40,389 nucleotides of DNA from DAIDKA01 sp049792815. Lineage in GTDB: Bacteria; Pseudomonadota; Gammaproteobacteria; Steroidobacterales; Steroidobacteraceae. Both the position numbers and the translations under genes were made by a program. The notes under the pieces are model-generated. The model saw only the letters and a list, made by a program, of their open reading frames with translations, had not been told where the DNA came from and searched no databases. Where the stretch lies: assembly GCA_049792815.1 (NCBI GenBank), contig JBARBG010000111.1:1-40389 (forward strand), in the 5' to 3' direction. This document shows positions 19,857 through 29,411 of the stretch, one piece after another (position 1 is the stretch's first letter; each line of letters starts with the position of its first letter).

Positions 19857-20312
19857 ATGGCGCGAATACTCCTGGTCAATGGCCCGAACCTCAACCTCCT
19901 GGGTACCCGGGAACCGGAAATCTATGGCGCCGACACTCTCGGCGACATCGAATCCCGGGCGGCGGCCGTGGCCAAGGAGTGTGGCCACGAGCTCACGGCC
20001 TTCCAGAGCAACGCCGAACATGAGCTGATCGGGCGGATTCACCAGGCAGGTCGGGAGTCGGACTTCCTGATCCTCAACCCTGGCGCTTTCACGCACACCA
20101 GTGTTGCACTGCGTGATGCAATTGCTGCGGTGCGGCTACCCTTCCTGGAAGTGCACCTGAGCAATGTCCACGCGCGCGAGGCCTTCCGTCGCCAGTCCTA
20201 TTTCTCGGACATCGCGGTCGGCTCCATCGTCGGCCTCGGTGCGTACGGCTATGAGCTCGCGGTGCGGGCCGTCGCAAGACTCATGGCGCAGAAGCCCGCC
20301 GGCCGCGCGTAA
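19857..20312 (+). CDS. aroQ: type II 3-dehydroquinate dehydratase
   Basis: Converts 3-dehydroquinate to 3-dehydroshikimate in the shikimate pathway; dodecameric cytoplasmic enzyme of 151 residues. Conserved parts are NGPNLNLLGTREPEIYG with catalytic Tyr23, FQSNAEHELIGRIHQA, LNPGAFTHTSVALRDA and EVHLSNVHAREAFR with the catalytic His region. The frame is open from 19827, but MARILLVNGPNLN is the family start. The nearest purine-rich stretch, AAGG, is about 13 bases upstream, so the ribosome binding site is weak. It heads the conserved aroQ-accB-accC-prmA arrangement known from Pseudomonas. Confidence 0.97.
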   Translation: MARILLVNGPNLNLLGTREPEIYGADTLGDIESRAAAVAKECGHELTAFQSNAEHELIGRIHQAGRESDFLILNPGAFTHTSVALRDAIAAVRLPFLEVHLSNVHAREAFRRQSYFSDIAVGSIVGLGAYGYELAVRAVARLMAQKPAGRA

Positions 20313-20359
20313 GACGCCGGCGCCTTCGCAAAACACAAGACTTCAGGGGAACTTTCGGC

Positions 20360-20809
20360 ATGGATATTCGCAAGGTCAAAAAGCTGATCGAGCTTCTGGA
20401 GGAATCCGGAATCGCGGAAATCGAGATCAAGGAAGGCGAAGAAGCCGTCCGCATCAGCCGCATGCCCACCGGCGCCTATGCCACCCACGCGCCCGCTCCG
20501 GTCATGATCGCACCGCCGGCGGCGCCGCCCGCCGCCGCACCGGTGGAAGCGGTCGCAGCCAAGCCGCGCGCCAACGAACATGTCGTGACGGCCCCCATGG
20601 TGGGCACTTTCTATGCCGCCGCGACGCCGGGCGCCAAGGCCTTCGTTGACATCGGTGACGAGGTCAAGATCGGTCAGGTGCTGTGCATCATCGAAGCGAT
20701 GAAGATGATGAACCAGATCGAAGCCGACAAGGCCGGCAAGGTCACCTCGGTCATGGCGCAGAACGGGGATCCGGTCGAGTTCGGTCAGCCGCTGTTCGTC
20801 ATCGAATAA
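20360..20809 (+). CDS. accB: biotin carboxyl carrier protein of acetyl-CoA carboxylase
   Basis: Carries the biotin that shuttles carboxyl groups between biotin carboxylase and carboxyltransferase in the first step of fatty acid synthesis. The 149 residues comprise an N-terminal helical domain (DIRKVKKLIELLEESGI), an Ala/Pro-rich swinging linker (about 44-72) and a C-terminal biotinyl domain with EAMKM. The biotinylated lysine is Lys115. The protruding-thumb region characteristic of AccB is present (ATPGAKAFVDIGDEV). AGGGGA lies about ten bases before the ATG. It is followed after 4 bp by accC, the usual operon. Confidence 0.97.
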   Translation: MDIRKVKKLIELLEESGIAEIEIKEGEEAVRISRMPTGAYATHAPAPVMIAPPAAPPAAAPVEAVAAKPRANEHVVTAPMVGTFYAAATPGAKAFVDIGDEVKIGQVLCIIEAMKMMNQIEADKAGKVTSVMAQNGDPVEFGQPLFVIE

Positions 20810-20813
20810 GCCC

Positions 20814-22157
20814 ATGCTCGAAAAACTCGTCATCGCCAACCGCGGCGAAATCGCGCTGCGCATCCTGCGCGCCTGCAAGGAACTGGGCATCAAGACCGTC
20901 GCCGTGCACTCCACGGCGGATTACAGCCTCAAGCACGTGCTGCTGGCGGACGAAAGCGTATGCATCGGACCGCCGGCCTCGCAGCTGAGCTATCTGAACA
21001 TGCCCGCGATCATCAGCGCAGCGGAGGTCACCGACGCCGGCGCCATCCATCCGGGGTACGGATTCCTGTCCGAGAATGCCGATTTTGCCGAACGCGTCGA
21101 GAAAAGCGGCTTCGTTTTCGTCGGACCAAAGGCCGAGACCATCCGCATGATGGGCGACAAGGTCTCGGCCATCCGCATCATGAAGGGCTACGGCGTGCCC
21201 TGCGTGCCAGGCTCCGATGGTCCCTTGGGACTGGAGGCGGACGAGAACCTGCGCATCGCCCGCGACATCGGCTACCCGGTGATCATCAAAGCCTCGGGTG
21301 GCGGCGGCGGCCGCGGCATGCGTGTGGTGCACACCGAGGCATCGCTGCTCAACGCCATCAATATCACCACGGCCGAGGCGCTCGCGGCGTTCAATAACGA
21401 CCAGGTCTATATTGAGAAATTCCTGGAGCGGCCGCGGCATATCGAGTTCCAGGTGCTCGGCGATGGCCAGGGCAATGTCATTCATCTGGGCGAGCGCGAT
21501 TGTTCCATGCAGCGCCGCCACCAGAAGGTCATCGAGGAAGCCCCGGCCCCGGGCATCACGGCCCGTCAGCGCAAGATCATGGGCGAGCGCTGCGTCGATG
21601 CGGTGCGCGCGGTCGGCTATCGCAGCGCCGGCACTCTGGAATTCCTGTACCAGGACGGTGAGTTCTATTTCATCGAAATGAACACCCGTATCCAGGTCGA
21701 ACACCCCGTGACCGAACTCATCACTGGAATCGACCTGGTGAAGGCGCAATTGCTGATCGCGGCGGGTGAGAAGCTGCCCTACACCCAGGGCGACGTGCAG
21801 ATCCGCGGTCACGCCATCGAGTGCCGGATCAATGCCGAGGATGCCAAGACCTTCATGCCCTCACCGGGGCCGATACGGCTGTGGCACCCGCCCGGCGGGC
21901 CCGGCGTGCGCATCGACAGCCATGTGTACTCCGGCTACAACGTGCCGCCCAACTACGACTCGCTGATCGGCAAGGTCATCACTCATGCGGAGACGCGCGA
22001 AGCGGCCATCGCCCGCATGAAAAACGCCCTGGGCGAAATGGTCATCGAAGGCATCAAGACCAACATCGCCCTGCACCAGGAGATCTTCAGTCACCAGGCC
22101 TTTGGCGCCGGCGGCCAGGATATACACTACCTGGAGAGGCGCCTGGGGGTGCGTTGA
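20814..22157 (+). CDS. accC: biotin carboxylase subunit of acetyl-CoA carboxylase
   Basis: ATP-dependent carboxylation of biotin on AccB with bicarbonate; 447 residues (E. coli 449). It begins MLEKLVIANRGEIALRI. The ATP-grasp glycine-rich loop is KASGGGGGRGMRVV. The bicarbonate and biotin site includes RDCSMQRRHQKVIEEAPAP and FIEMNTRIQVEHPVTE, where the conserved Glu, Asn and Arg are all present. The C-terminal domain is full length. It is four bases after accB and seven before prmA. Confidence 0.98.
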   Translation: MLEKLVIANRGEIALRILRACKELGIKTVAVHSTADYSLKHVLLADESVCIGPPASQLSYLNMPAIISAAEVTDAGAIHPGYGFLSENADFAERVEKSGFVFVGPKAETIRMMGDKVSAIRIMKGYGVPCVPGSDGPLGLEADENLRIARDIGYPVIIKASGGGGGRGMRVVHTEASLLNAINITTAEALAAFNNDQVYIEKFLERPRHIEFQVLGDGQGNVIHLGERDCSMQRRHQKVIEEAPAPGITARQRKIMGERCVDAVRAVGYRSAGTLEFLYQDGEFYFIEMNTRIQVEHPVTELITGIDLVKAQLLIAAGEKLPYTQGDVQIRGHAIECRINAEDAKTFMPSPGPIRLWHPPGGPGVRIDSHVYSGYNVPPNYDSLIGKVITHAETREAAIARMKNALGEMVIEGIKTNIALHQEIFSHQAFGAGGQDIHYLERRLGVR

Positions 22158-22164
22158 GCGCGCC

Positions 22165-23043
22165 ATGCCGTTCCTCGAACTGACCCTGGACTTGAACGGA
22201 CTGTGCGCGCAGGCATCAGAAGAAGCCGCGTTCGATCTGGGCGCGCTGTCAGTCACGCTGACCGACAGTGGCGATGATGCGGTACTGGAACCCGCGCCCG
22301 GCGAAGTACGTCTGTGGCCCGCCACGCGCATGCAGGCACTGTTCCCCGCGGGCACCGACTCTCAGCGGCTGGTCGCTGCGCTGGCGCAGCAGCTGGGCGC
22401 GGACCCGGTGGCCATCCAGGCGCGCGAGCTGGCCGATAGGCTCTGGGAGCGCGAATGGCTCAAGGACTTCCACGCGATGCGTTTCGGCCAGCGTCTGTGG
22501 GTGTGTCCACGCCACGAGCTGGTCAACGACCCGGCCGCGGTGGTGGTGGTGCTGGACCCTGGCCTGGCGTTTGGCACCGGCACGCATGCGACCACCGCCA
22601 TGTGTCTCACCTGGCTCGACCGCCATGCTCCACGCGGCGCTCGGATTATCGATTTTGGCTGTGGTTCGGGCATTCTGGCCATCGCTGCCCTGAAGCTCGG
22701 CGCCGAGCGGGCCTGGTGCCATGACATCGATCCGCAGGCGCTGCGCGCCACGGCCGAGAATGCGCAGGCCAACGGTGTTGCCGAAGCAACGCAGCTGTGC
22801 GAGCGCGCCGCGAGCTTGCCCGCAGGCGTGGATGTGCTGCTGGCAAACATTCTTTCCGGTCCGCTGTGCGAGCTTGCCGAGATTTTCGCGGCGCAGGTCA
22901 GGCCGGGCGGCCAGGTCATTCTTTCAGGGCTCATGCAGCACCAGGAAGCGGAGGTGACAGCGGCCTATGACGCATGGTTTGATACCAGTCCTATTGCAGT
23001 GCGCGAGGGTTGGGTCGCACTGCATGCCGTGCGCCGAAAATAA
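22165..23043 (+). CDS. prmA: ribosomal protein L11 methyltransferase
   Basis: Trimethylates lysines and the N-terminus of ribosomal protein L11 using SAM. It is 292 residues (E. coli 293). The N-terminal L11-binding domain begins MPFLELTLDL. The catalytic domain has DPGLAFGTGTHATTAMCL, motif I IIDFGCGSGILAIAALKLGA and the LANILSGPL motif near the active site. The frame is open from 22102 inside accC, but the ATG at 22165 gives the family start. Its TAA overlaps the next ATG by one base (TAATG). Confidence 0.97.
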   Translation: MPFLELTLDLNGLCAQASEEAAFDLGALSVTLTDSGDDAVLEPAPGEVRLWPATRMQALFPAGTDSQRLVAALAQQLGADPVAIQARELADRLWEREWLKDFHAMRFGQRLWVCPRHELVNDPAAVVVVLDPGLAFGTGTHATTAMCLTWLDRHAPRGARIIDFGCGSGILAIAALKLGAERAWCHDIDPQALRATAENAQANGVAEATQLCERAASLPAGVDVLLANILSGPLCELAEIFAAQVRPGGQVILSGLMQHQEAEVTAAYDAWFDTSPIAVREGWVALHAVRRK

Positions 23044-24353
23044 TGTTCACCGTCTGCTCCAAATGCAATCTGCGGCTCACTGTCACCGCCACCGACCTGC
23101 GCGCGGCGCAGGGCTATGTGCGCTGCGGCCGCTGCCACAACGTATTCAATGCCCTCGCGGCGCTGGCGGATGACCCGGCGCGCTTGGGCGAGCAGACCGC
23201 GGCTGCCGACACGCAAAGCCGCGTGGCGCTCAAGCCACCGGAACCCCCCGCGGAATCCCCCGCGCCCTCGCCCGCGTCCGATGCGCAGGATGATCCGGCC
23301 TCAACCGACACCTCGCTGGAATTCAATCCCGCGTCGACCAATATCAACGAGGTGTTCATCGAACCTGCACCCAATGAGCGCACCGGCACTTTCGAATCCA
23401 TCGTGCTGGTCAGCGAGGAGCCAGCGGACGCCCAGGAGGACGCGGACCCGGTCATTGCCCCGCAGGCCCTCTCGACGCCCGTGCCCGCGGCCGCCACGGG
23501 CGTCACCGATGTGCACAAACTGCGCGATGCGCTGGCGGAGCCGCAGCTTGCGCGCCCCACGACCCCGGAGCCCGCCGCAGAACCGGCCCCACCTTTGGCT
23601 GCGGCCCCCGTCGCCAGTGCGGGTGTGGAACCGGCGGCAGCGGAAATCTCGTTCACGGACACCTCACTGGAGCCGGCGCCCGCGGCCGCGCCCGCGGCCG
23701 ATGAGCCAGCAGGAATAAACGCCGCGGCTGCCGCCGAAATCGCCACTGCGCTGCGGGCCAATGAAGCACCCGCAAGGCGGCCCACGCCCGCGGACCCGGC
23801 ACCCATCCTCGAGCAGCCCGACCAGCCCCGGGCAGGTGTGCCACGCTGGGTGCCAGCGGGCGCAGCGGCGGTGCTGGTCCTGTGCCTGATGGCCCAGGTC
23901 ATGCACCACTACCGCAGTGATCTGGCCGACACCGCCGTACTGCGTGGTCCGCTGACTGCGCTGTATCAGGATCTGGGAGCGCCGCTTGAGCCGCGTTGGA
24001 ACATGGCGAGCTATGAGATCCGCCAGCTGGGCGCGAGCACGGACGGTGCGGCGGGCAACCTGGTGGTACGGGCCAGTATCAGCAATCGGGCCACACGCGA
24101 TCAGCCCCTGCCACTGCTAAGAGTCGTGATGCAGGACCGCTTCGGCAATCGCGTTGCGGCGCGCGACCTGAAGCCGGCCGAGTACCTCGGGCGCGGTGCA
24201 CCGCAGGTCACTTTGCTAGGCCCCGGCCAGCGCATCGACGTGCAGGTGGCGATGCAGGATCCAGGCCAGGTCGCCACGGGCTTTGAGATCGATGCCTGCA
24301 TGCCCGGCCATGACCACACGGTGATGTGCGCCAACGATCCGGGCACCCACTGA
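23043..24353 (+). CDS. zinc-ribbon (MJ0042) and DUF3426 single-pass membrane protein
   Basis: A 436-residue protein of unknown function. An N-terminal zinc ribbon has two CxxC knuckles (C5-x2-C8 and C28-x2-C31). A long Ala/Pro/Glu-rich, low-complexity region follows (about 45-265). One membrane helix (about 269-290) and a C-terminal DUF3426 domain then contain WNMASYEIRQLG and LVVRASISNRAT, and near its end CMPGHD. The topology suggests a cytoplasmic zinc ribbon with a periplasmic C-terminal domain. The gene sits between prmA and dusB, overlapping each by one base (TAATG and TGATG), so it belongs to the same translational unit. Known relatives occupy the same place beside prmA and dusB-fis in other gammaproteobacteria. 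Confidence 0.88.
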   Translation: MFTVCSKCNLRLTVTATDLRAAQGYVRCGRCHNVFNALAALADDPARLGEQTAAADTQSRVALKPPEPPAESPAPSPASDAQDDPASTDTSLEFNPASTNINEVFIEPAPNERTGTFESIVLVSEEPADAQEDADPVIAPQALSTPVPAAATGVTDVHKLRDALAEPQLARPTTPEPAAEPAPPLAAAPVASAGVEPAAAEISFTDTSLEPAPAAAPAADEPAGINAAAAAEIATALRANEAPARRPTPADPAPILEQPDQPRAGVPRWVPAGAAAVLVLCLMAQVMHHYRSDLADTAVLRGPLTALYQDLGAPLEPRWNMASYEIRQLGASTDGAAGNLVVRASISNRATRDQPLPLLRVVMQDRFGNRVAARDLKPAEYLGRGAPQVTLLGPGQRIDVQVAMQDPGQVATGFEIDACMPGHDHTVMCANDPGTH

Positions 24354-25348
24354 TGCTGTCACTGTTGCGCATCGGTCCGTGGCAACTGCCGGGCCGCGCG
24401 GTACTGGCGCCCATGGCGGGTGTCACCGATCGTCCCTTCCGCATCCTGGCCCGCAGGCTCGGCGCGGGACTGGCCGCCTCGGAGATGCTGACCAGCGACA
24501 CCAGCCTGTGGCACACATCCAAGTCGCGGCACCGTCTGGACCATACGGGTGAACCGGAGCCGCGGGTCGTGCAGCTTGCCGGGGCGGAACCTGCGGTCAT
24601 TGCCCAGGCGGCGCGCCTCAACGTCGATCGGGGCGCACAGATTATCGACATCAACATGGGGTGCCCCGCCAAGAAGGTCTGCGGTCGCTGCTGCGGCTCG
24701 GCGCTGCTGCGCGATGAGCCGCTGGTCGCCGCCATCCTGGATGCAGTGGTGCACGCCGTCAGCGTGCCAGTAACGCTCAAGATTCGTACCGGCTGGGACC
24801 GCGAATCCATCAATGGCGTGCGAATTGCACGGCTGGCAGAAAGCCACGGCATTCAGTCGCTTGCCGTGCACGGACGCACGCGCGCCGACCGTTACGAGGG
24901 CGCCGCCGAATACGAGACCATCCGCGACATTAAAGCAACGGTGCGAATTCCGGTCTTCGCTAATGGAGATATTGATTCTGCGCAGAAGGCGCACGCGGTA
25001 CTTGCGCACACTGGCACCGACGGAGTAATGATCGGTCGCGCGAGCCATGGCGCACCCTGGATTTTTCGCGATGTCAACGCCCTGCTCGCCGGCGAGAACA
25101 TGCCCGATGCACTGGCGCCGCATCAGCTGCGTGATATTATTCTTGAGCATCTGGATTCGCTGTACGAGTTCTACGGCGAGGCGTCGGGAGTCCGGATCGC
25201 ACGCAAACACATAAGCTGGTATTGCGACCGACTTTCCGTCCCGGAAAGTGTCCGGCGGGCATTACTGGCTGCAGGGAATACGGTCGAACAGTACGGGCTG
25301 ACTGAGAATCACTTTAGCGGGTGGGCCGAGGCAAATCGGGCCGCCTGA
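24353..25348 (+). CDS. dusB: tRNA-dihydrouridine synthase B
   Basis: FMN-dependent reduction of specific uridines in the tRNA D-loop; 331 residues. It has APMAGVTDRPFR (FMN phosphate region), the catalytic cysteine C104 in NMGCPAKKV, KIRTGWD, VHGRTR, FANGDI and GVMIGRASHGAPWIF. An unusual cysteine cluster, CGRCCGSALL, follows the catalytic motif. The start overlaps the upstream stop by one base (TGATG). It is followed by fis, the classical dusB-fis operon in which dusB is the promoter-proximal gene. Confidence 0.96.
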   Translation: MLSLLRIGPWQLPGRAVLAPMAGVTDRPFRILARRLGAGLAASEMLTSDTSLWHTSKSRHRLDHTGEPEPRVVQLAGAEPAVIAQAARLNVDRGAQIIDINMGCPAKKVCGRCCGSALLRDEPLVAAILDAVVHAVSVPVTLKIRTGWDRESINGVRIARLAESHGIQSLAVHGRTRADRYEGAAEYETIRDIKATVRIPVFANGDIDSAQKAHAVLAHTGTDGVMIGRASHGAPWIFRDVNALLAGENMPDALAPHQLRDIILEHLDSLYEFYGEASGVRIARKHISWYCDRLSVPESVRRALLAAGNTVEQYGLTENHFSGWAEANRAA

Positions 25349-25375
25349 GCGGTGTGACGCGGTCGGGGAGCGCAC

Positions 25376-25666
25376 ATGGTAGTCAGGAAGAATGGTCGCA
25401 CGCGCAGCGCCGCTGCGGCGAAGTCCAACGGCAAGGAACTCCCCCTGCGCACCCACACGGAACGGGCCCTGGTCGACTATTTCGCCAGTCTCAATGGCCA
25501 TCGGCCCGCACATCTTTACGATCTGGTGCTGCGCGAAGTCGAGGAACCGCTGCTGAAGGCCGTGCTCGATTACACGGCGGGCAACCAGGTGCGGGCCGCC
25601 GACATTCTCGGCATCAACCGCGGCACCTTGCGCAAGAAGCTGCGCCTGCACGGCATCGCGGGCTGA
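25376..25666 (+). CDS. fis: nucleoid-associated DNA-binding protein Fis
   Basis: Dimeric DNA-bending protein that activates rRNA promoters and organises the nucleoid; 96 residues (E. coli 98). The C-terminal helix-turn-helix AGNQVRAADILGINRGTLRKKL is essentially the family consensus; the N-terminal region (1-25) is basic and differs from E. coli. GGGGAG lies just before the ATG. It is 27 bp downstream of dusB and likely co-transcribed. Confidence 0.96.
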   Translation: MVVRKNGRTRSAAAAKSNGKELPLRTHTERALVDYFASLNGHRPAHLYDLVLREVEEPLLKAVLDYTAGNQVRAADILGINRGTLRKKLRLHGIAG

Positions 25667-25713
25667 TCACACTGCCACGCTGCCTGTGAAGGCGGCGGGA
25701 GAGCTTTCCTTCA

Positions 25714-27285
25714 ATGCTGCAACCTGTGCGACGGGCGCTGATCTCAGTGTCCGACAAGAACGGCATCACCGAGCTGGCCCGCGCCCTCGCGGCGCGCGGC
25801 ATTGAACTGCTCTCCACCGGGGGCACCGCCCGCCAGCTGCGCACGGCGGGGCTGCCGGTGCGCGATGTCGCTGAATACACGGGCTTTCCGGAAATCATGG
25901 ACGGGCGGCTCAAAACCCTGCACCCGAAAATCCACGGCGGCCTGCTCGGGCGGCGTGGATTGGATGATGCGGCCATGGCCGAGCATCAGATCGCACCCAT
26001 TGATCTGCTCATCGTCAACCTGTATCCCTTCGCCAGCGCCGTGTCCAAGTTGCAGTGCAGCTACGAGGAGGGCGTCGAGAACATCGACATCGGCGGACCG
26101 GCGATGTTGCGCGGCGCAGCGAAGAACCACGAGTTCGTGACCGTGGTCGTGGAGCCCCGCGACTACCCGCGGCTGCTCGCGGAACTGGAGGCTCACGACG
26201 GCCACACCAGCTTTGAGCTGCGCGCGGCGCTGGCGGCCACTGCCTACGCGCACACGGCGCAGTACGACACCATGGTGTCGCAGTGGCTCATGCGGCAGCA
26301 CCACATCGCGCCTGCGACTTTCCCGCCCACGCTGCCGCTGGTGTTTGAGAAGCTCCAGGACCTGCGCTACGGCGAGAATCCGCACCAGCAGGCCGCGTTC
26401 TACCGCCCCGCGGGAGCTGTGCCCGCAGGGATGGCCGCGGCGCGCACGCTGCAGGGCAAGGAACTGTCCTTTAACAATATCGCGGATGCCGACACCGCCA
26501 TCGGGTGCGTGCGCCAGTTCCCGGATCCGGCCTGCGTGATCGTCAAACATGCGAATCCCTGCGGGGCGTGTCAGTCCGTCAATCTTCTGACGGCCTACGA
26601 GGCGGCACACCGGACAGATCCGGTCTCCGCCTTCGGTGGCATCATTGCCTTCAACCGCGAACTGGACGGCGCGACGGCGCGCAGCATTCTGGGTCGGCAG
26701 TTCGCCGAAGTGATCATTGCGCCAGGCTGCAGCGCGGAGGCGCGCGCGGCGCTGGCCCAGAAACCCGACATCAGGGTGCTCGAGCTGCCATGGCCGGACG
26801 CGCCGGACGCCAGTGCCGCAGGCGAGCTCGAGATGCGCAGCGTTGCCGGCGGCCTGCTGCTGCAGACGCCCGATGTCGCGCAACTGCCGGACAGCCTCAA
26901 GGTCGTCACGCGCCGCGCCCCGAGCGGCGCGGAAATGCTGGACCTGCGCTTCGCCTGGCGCGTGTGCAAATTCGTGAAATCCAATGCCATCGTGTTCGCC
27001 CGCGGCGGCGCCACGATCGGCGTCGGCGCCGGTCAGATGAGCCGCGTGTATTCGACCCGGATCGCCGCGCTCAAGGCCATGGATGAAAAACTCGAGATCG
27101 CAGGCTGCGTCATGGCCTCGGATGCATACTTTCCGTTTCGCGATGGGCTCGAGGCGGCCGCAAGCCTGGGTATCCAGGCGGTCATCCAGCCCGGCGGTTC
27201 CAGGCGCGATGCTGAAGTCATTGCGGCCGCCGACGAATTCGGCATGGCGATGGTGTTCACCGGCGTGCGCCACTTCCGCCACTGA
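25714..27285 (+). CDS. purH: bifunctional AICAR formyltransferase / IMP cyclohydrolase
   Basis: Last two steps of de novo IMP synthesis; 523 residues (E. coli 529). The N-terminal MGS-like IMP cyclohydrolase domain has ALISVSDKNGITELA, LLSTGGTARQL and KTLHPKIHGG. The C-terminal transformylase domain has YGENPHQ, the KHANPCGA motif with catalytic Lys and His, FKSNAIVFA-type sequence, and EGCV-like IAGCVMASDAYFPF near the end. All expected active-site blocks are present. It lies 47 bp after fis and 12 bp before purD, a common purHD operon. Confidence 0.97.
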   Translation: MLQPVRRALISVSDKNGITELARALAARGIELLSTGGTARQLRTAGLPVRDVAEYTGFPEIMDGRLKTLHPKIHGGLLGRRGLDDAAMAEHQIAPIDLLIVNLYPFASAVSKLQCSYEEGVENIDIGGPAMLRGAAKNHEFVTVVVEPRDYPRLLAELEAHDGHTSFELRAALAATAYAHTAQYDTMVSQWLMRQHHIAPATFPPTLPLVFEKLQDLRYGENPHQQAAFYRPAGAVPAGMAAARTLQGKELSFNNIADADTAIGCVRQFPDPACVIVKHANPCGACQSVNLLTAYEAAHRTDPVSAFGGIIAFNRELDGATARSILGRQFAEVIIAPGCSAEARAALAQKPDIRVLELPWPDAPDASAAGELEMRSVAGGLLLQTPDVAQLPDSLKVVTRRAPSGAEMLDLRFAWRVCKFVKSNAIVFARGGATIGVGAGQMSRVYSTRIAALKAMDEKLEIAGCVMASDAYFPFRDGLEAAASLGIQAVIQPGGSRRDAEVIAAADEFGMAMVFTGVRHFRH

Positions 27286-27297
27286 GGATTCCCGAGG

Positions 27298-28578
27298 ATG
27301 AAGGTTCTGATCATCGGTGGGGGCGGCCGCGAACACGCCCTGGCGTGGAAGTGCGCCAGCGAACCGGCCGTGACTGAAGTCCTGGTGGCGCCTGGCAATG
27401 CCGGCACGGCCGCAGAACCGCGCGTGCGTAATGTCGCGGTCGACGCCGAGGACATCGCAGGCCTGGTCAGGCTCGCCACGGCCGAGCAGGTCGATCTGAC
27501 CATCGTCGGGCCAGAGGGCCCGCTGGTCGCAGGGGTCGTGGACGCCTTCGCCGCTGCCGGACTTGAGTGCTTCGGCCCCACGGCCCTGGGGGCACGCCTG
27601 GAAGGCTCAAAGGCCTTCTGCAAGGAGTTTCTGCAACGCCACAGCATTCCCACCGCCGGCTACCGCACCTTCACGCGGGCCAGCTTCGATGAGGCCTATG
27701 TGCGCTCCCGGCCCACACCCATTGTGGTGAAGGCCAGCGGCCTGGCCGCCGGCAAGGGGGTCGTGATCGTCGACACGCATGAGGCGGCGCTGCGCGCCGC
27801 GCATGAGATGTTCGACGGCCAGTTCGGCAGCGCGGGCGCGGAGGTGGTGATCGAGGACTTCCTGCAGGGCGAGGAAGTCAGTTTCATCGTGATGGCGGAT
27901 GGCAGCCACGTGCTGCCATTGGCGACCTCGCAGGACCATAAGCGTCTGCTGGACTCGGACCTGGGTCCGAACACCGGTGGCATGGGCGCCTACTCGCCCG
28001 CGCCGCTGGTCACACCGGCGCTGCACGATCGCATCATGCGCGAGGTCATTCATCCGACCCTGCGCGGTCTGGCTGCCGAGGGCACCCCGTACACGGGGTT
28101 CCTCTATGCCGGATTGATGATCGCGGCCGACGGCACGCCCAATGTGCTGGAGTACAACTGCCGCTTCGGCGACCCTGAAACCCAGCCCGTGCTGATGCGA
28201 CTGCGCTCGGATCTGACCCGGCTGTGTGCGGCTGCGCTTGCCGGTCGCCTCGACAGCATGCAGGCCGAGTGGGACGGGCGCGCCGCCCTGGGTGTGGTGC
28301 TGGCCGCCGCGGGTTATCCGAACAGCGTGCGCAAGGGCGATGTGATCAGCGGACTTGAGGCCGCGGCCCGTCTGCCGGGCAAGGTGTTCCATGCCGCGAC
28401 TCACGCCACTGAGGGGGCCGTCACGACCAATGGGGGTCGGGTGCTGTGCGCCGTGGGCCTCGGGGACTCGGTGCGCGCCGCGCAGCGTCAGGCCTACGCA
28501 CTGGCCGAGGTCATCCGCTGGCCGGGTCTGCAGTACCGCAAGGATATCGGCTATCGCGCGGTCGCCCGCGAGCGCTAG
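27298..28578 (+). CDS. purD: phosphoribosylamine-glycine ligase (GAR synthetase)
   Basis: ATP-grasp enzyme joining phosphoribosylamine and glycine in purine synthesis; 426 residues (E. coli 429). It begins KVLIIGGGGREHALAWK and has VGPEGPLVAGVVDAF, KASGLAAGKGVVI (ATP-grasp loop), SQDHKRL, NTGGMGAYSPAP and EYNCRFGDPETQ. GAGG lies directly before the ATG. Its TAG stop shares a CTAG with the stop of the convergent outer-membrane gene, a 4-nt overlap. Confidence 0.98.
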   Translation: MKVLIIGGGGREHALAWKCASEPAVTEVLVAPGNAGTAAEPRVRNVAVDAEDIAGLVRLATAEQVDLTIVGPEGPLVAGVVDAFAAAGLECFGPTALGARLEGSKAFCKEFLQRHSIPTAGYRTFTRASFDEAYVRSRPTPIVVKASGLAAGKGVVIVDTHEAALRAAHEMFDGQFGSAGAEVVIEDFLQGEEVSFIVMADGSHVLPLATSQDHKRLLDSDLGPNTGGMGAYSPAPLVTPALHDRIMREVIHPTLRGLAAEGTPYTGFLYAGLMIAADGTPNVLEYNCRFGDPETQPVLMRLRSDLTRLCAAALAGRLDSMQAEWDGRAALGVVLAAAGYPNSVRKGDVISGLEAAARLPGKVFHAATHATEGAVTTNGGRVLCAVGLGDSVRAAQRQAYALAEVIRWPGLQYRKDIGYRAVARER

Positions 28579-29411
28579 AAGCTCGCCCTCACGAAGGCTT
28601 CGGGGCCATGCAGCCGCAGGTTCACCAGGTCCGGGTTGCTCCGGGTGACCGAATTGATGTCCAGTTTCACGATTGAGTAGCCCACGCCGATCGCGAGATT
28701 CGGCACCCACCGAAACTGCACATCAGCGTGAAAGTCACCGAGCGCCGCGGAGGTTGAGTTCAGCGCGCCCTTGAGGTACCGGGCGCGCGCAGTGAATGAA
28801 AACCGACGGGTAATGCGCACCGCACCCTCGAGCGCCGGCGTCGGCAAGGCGCCGGAAATGGAGTTCTCATAGCTGGCGAAGCGCGCTGCCACCACGCCAC
28901 GCACGTCAAGGTCCATCATATCCACGCCCAGGCCCGCGCCGAGCTCGAAGCGGTCGTTCTGGATGAGGGCGTAGGTCCAGGTGAAACCCATGACGCGCCA
29001 CTGCAGCGACGAACTGACCGTGTCACCGGGACTGAAAACCTGATTTCCGAACAGGATCGGGCGGGTCAGCGTCGTGGTGCCCGCCTGGTCGAGCTCCAGG
29101 AAGTCCACGGTCACGCGATTGCGGTCGCGCAGGCGGAACATGAGTTCGGCCATGCCATCGTTTTCGGAAGGCTTGAAGCCCAGATCGCGCGTGCCCGACA
29201 AGGCGGTACCGCTCAATGGCACACCGGGGTCATCCAGGCGCAGATCGGTCTCAACCGCGGCGTGAAAGAAGCTGGCCCGCAGGGCGAAGTGATCGGTGAT
29301 GGGGCTGGGTGTCTGCGCGTCGCTGTCGAAGAAATCATCCGCCGCGTGCGCCGCGTGCCACATCAAGATCGCGAGCAGCCCGCAGCTGGCGAATGCGACT
29401 TTGAATCTCAT
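28575..29411 (-). CDS. predicted outer-membrane beta-barrel protein, function unknown
   Basis: A 278-residue exported protein. A signal peptide with expected cleavage after HAAHA precedes a mature part of alternating polar and hydrophobic segments. These are typical of amphipathic beta strands, for example FALRASFFHAAVETDLRL, WRVMGFTWTYALI, FSFTARARYLKGA and NLAIGVGYSIVKLDI. It ends in Phe (AFVRASF), the C-terminal signature read by the BAM assembly machine. I cannot assign a substrate or family name. The ATG at 29411 has GGAAG about ten bases upstream; the frame is open a little further to 29438. It is 63 bp downstream of rho on the same strand. Confidence 0.78.
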   Translation of the reverse strand: MRFKVAFASCGLLAILMWHAAHAADDFFDSDAQTPSPITDHFALRASFFHAAVETDLRLDDPGVPLSGTALSGTRDLGFKPSENDGMAELMFRLRDRNRVTVDFLELDQAGTTTLTRPILFGNQVFSPGDTVSSSLQWRVMGFTWTYALIQNDRFELGAGLGVDMMDLDVRGVVAARFASYENSISGALPTPALEGAVRITRRFSFTARARYLKGALNSTSAALGDFHADVQFRWVPNLAIGVGYSIVKLDINSVTRSNPDLVNLRLHGPEAFVRASF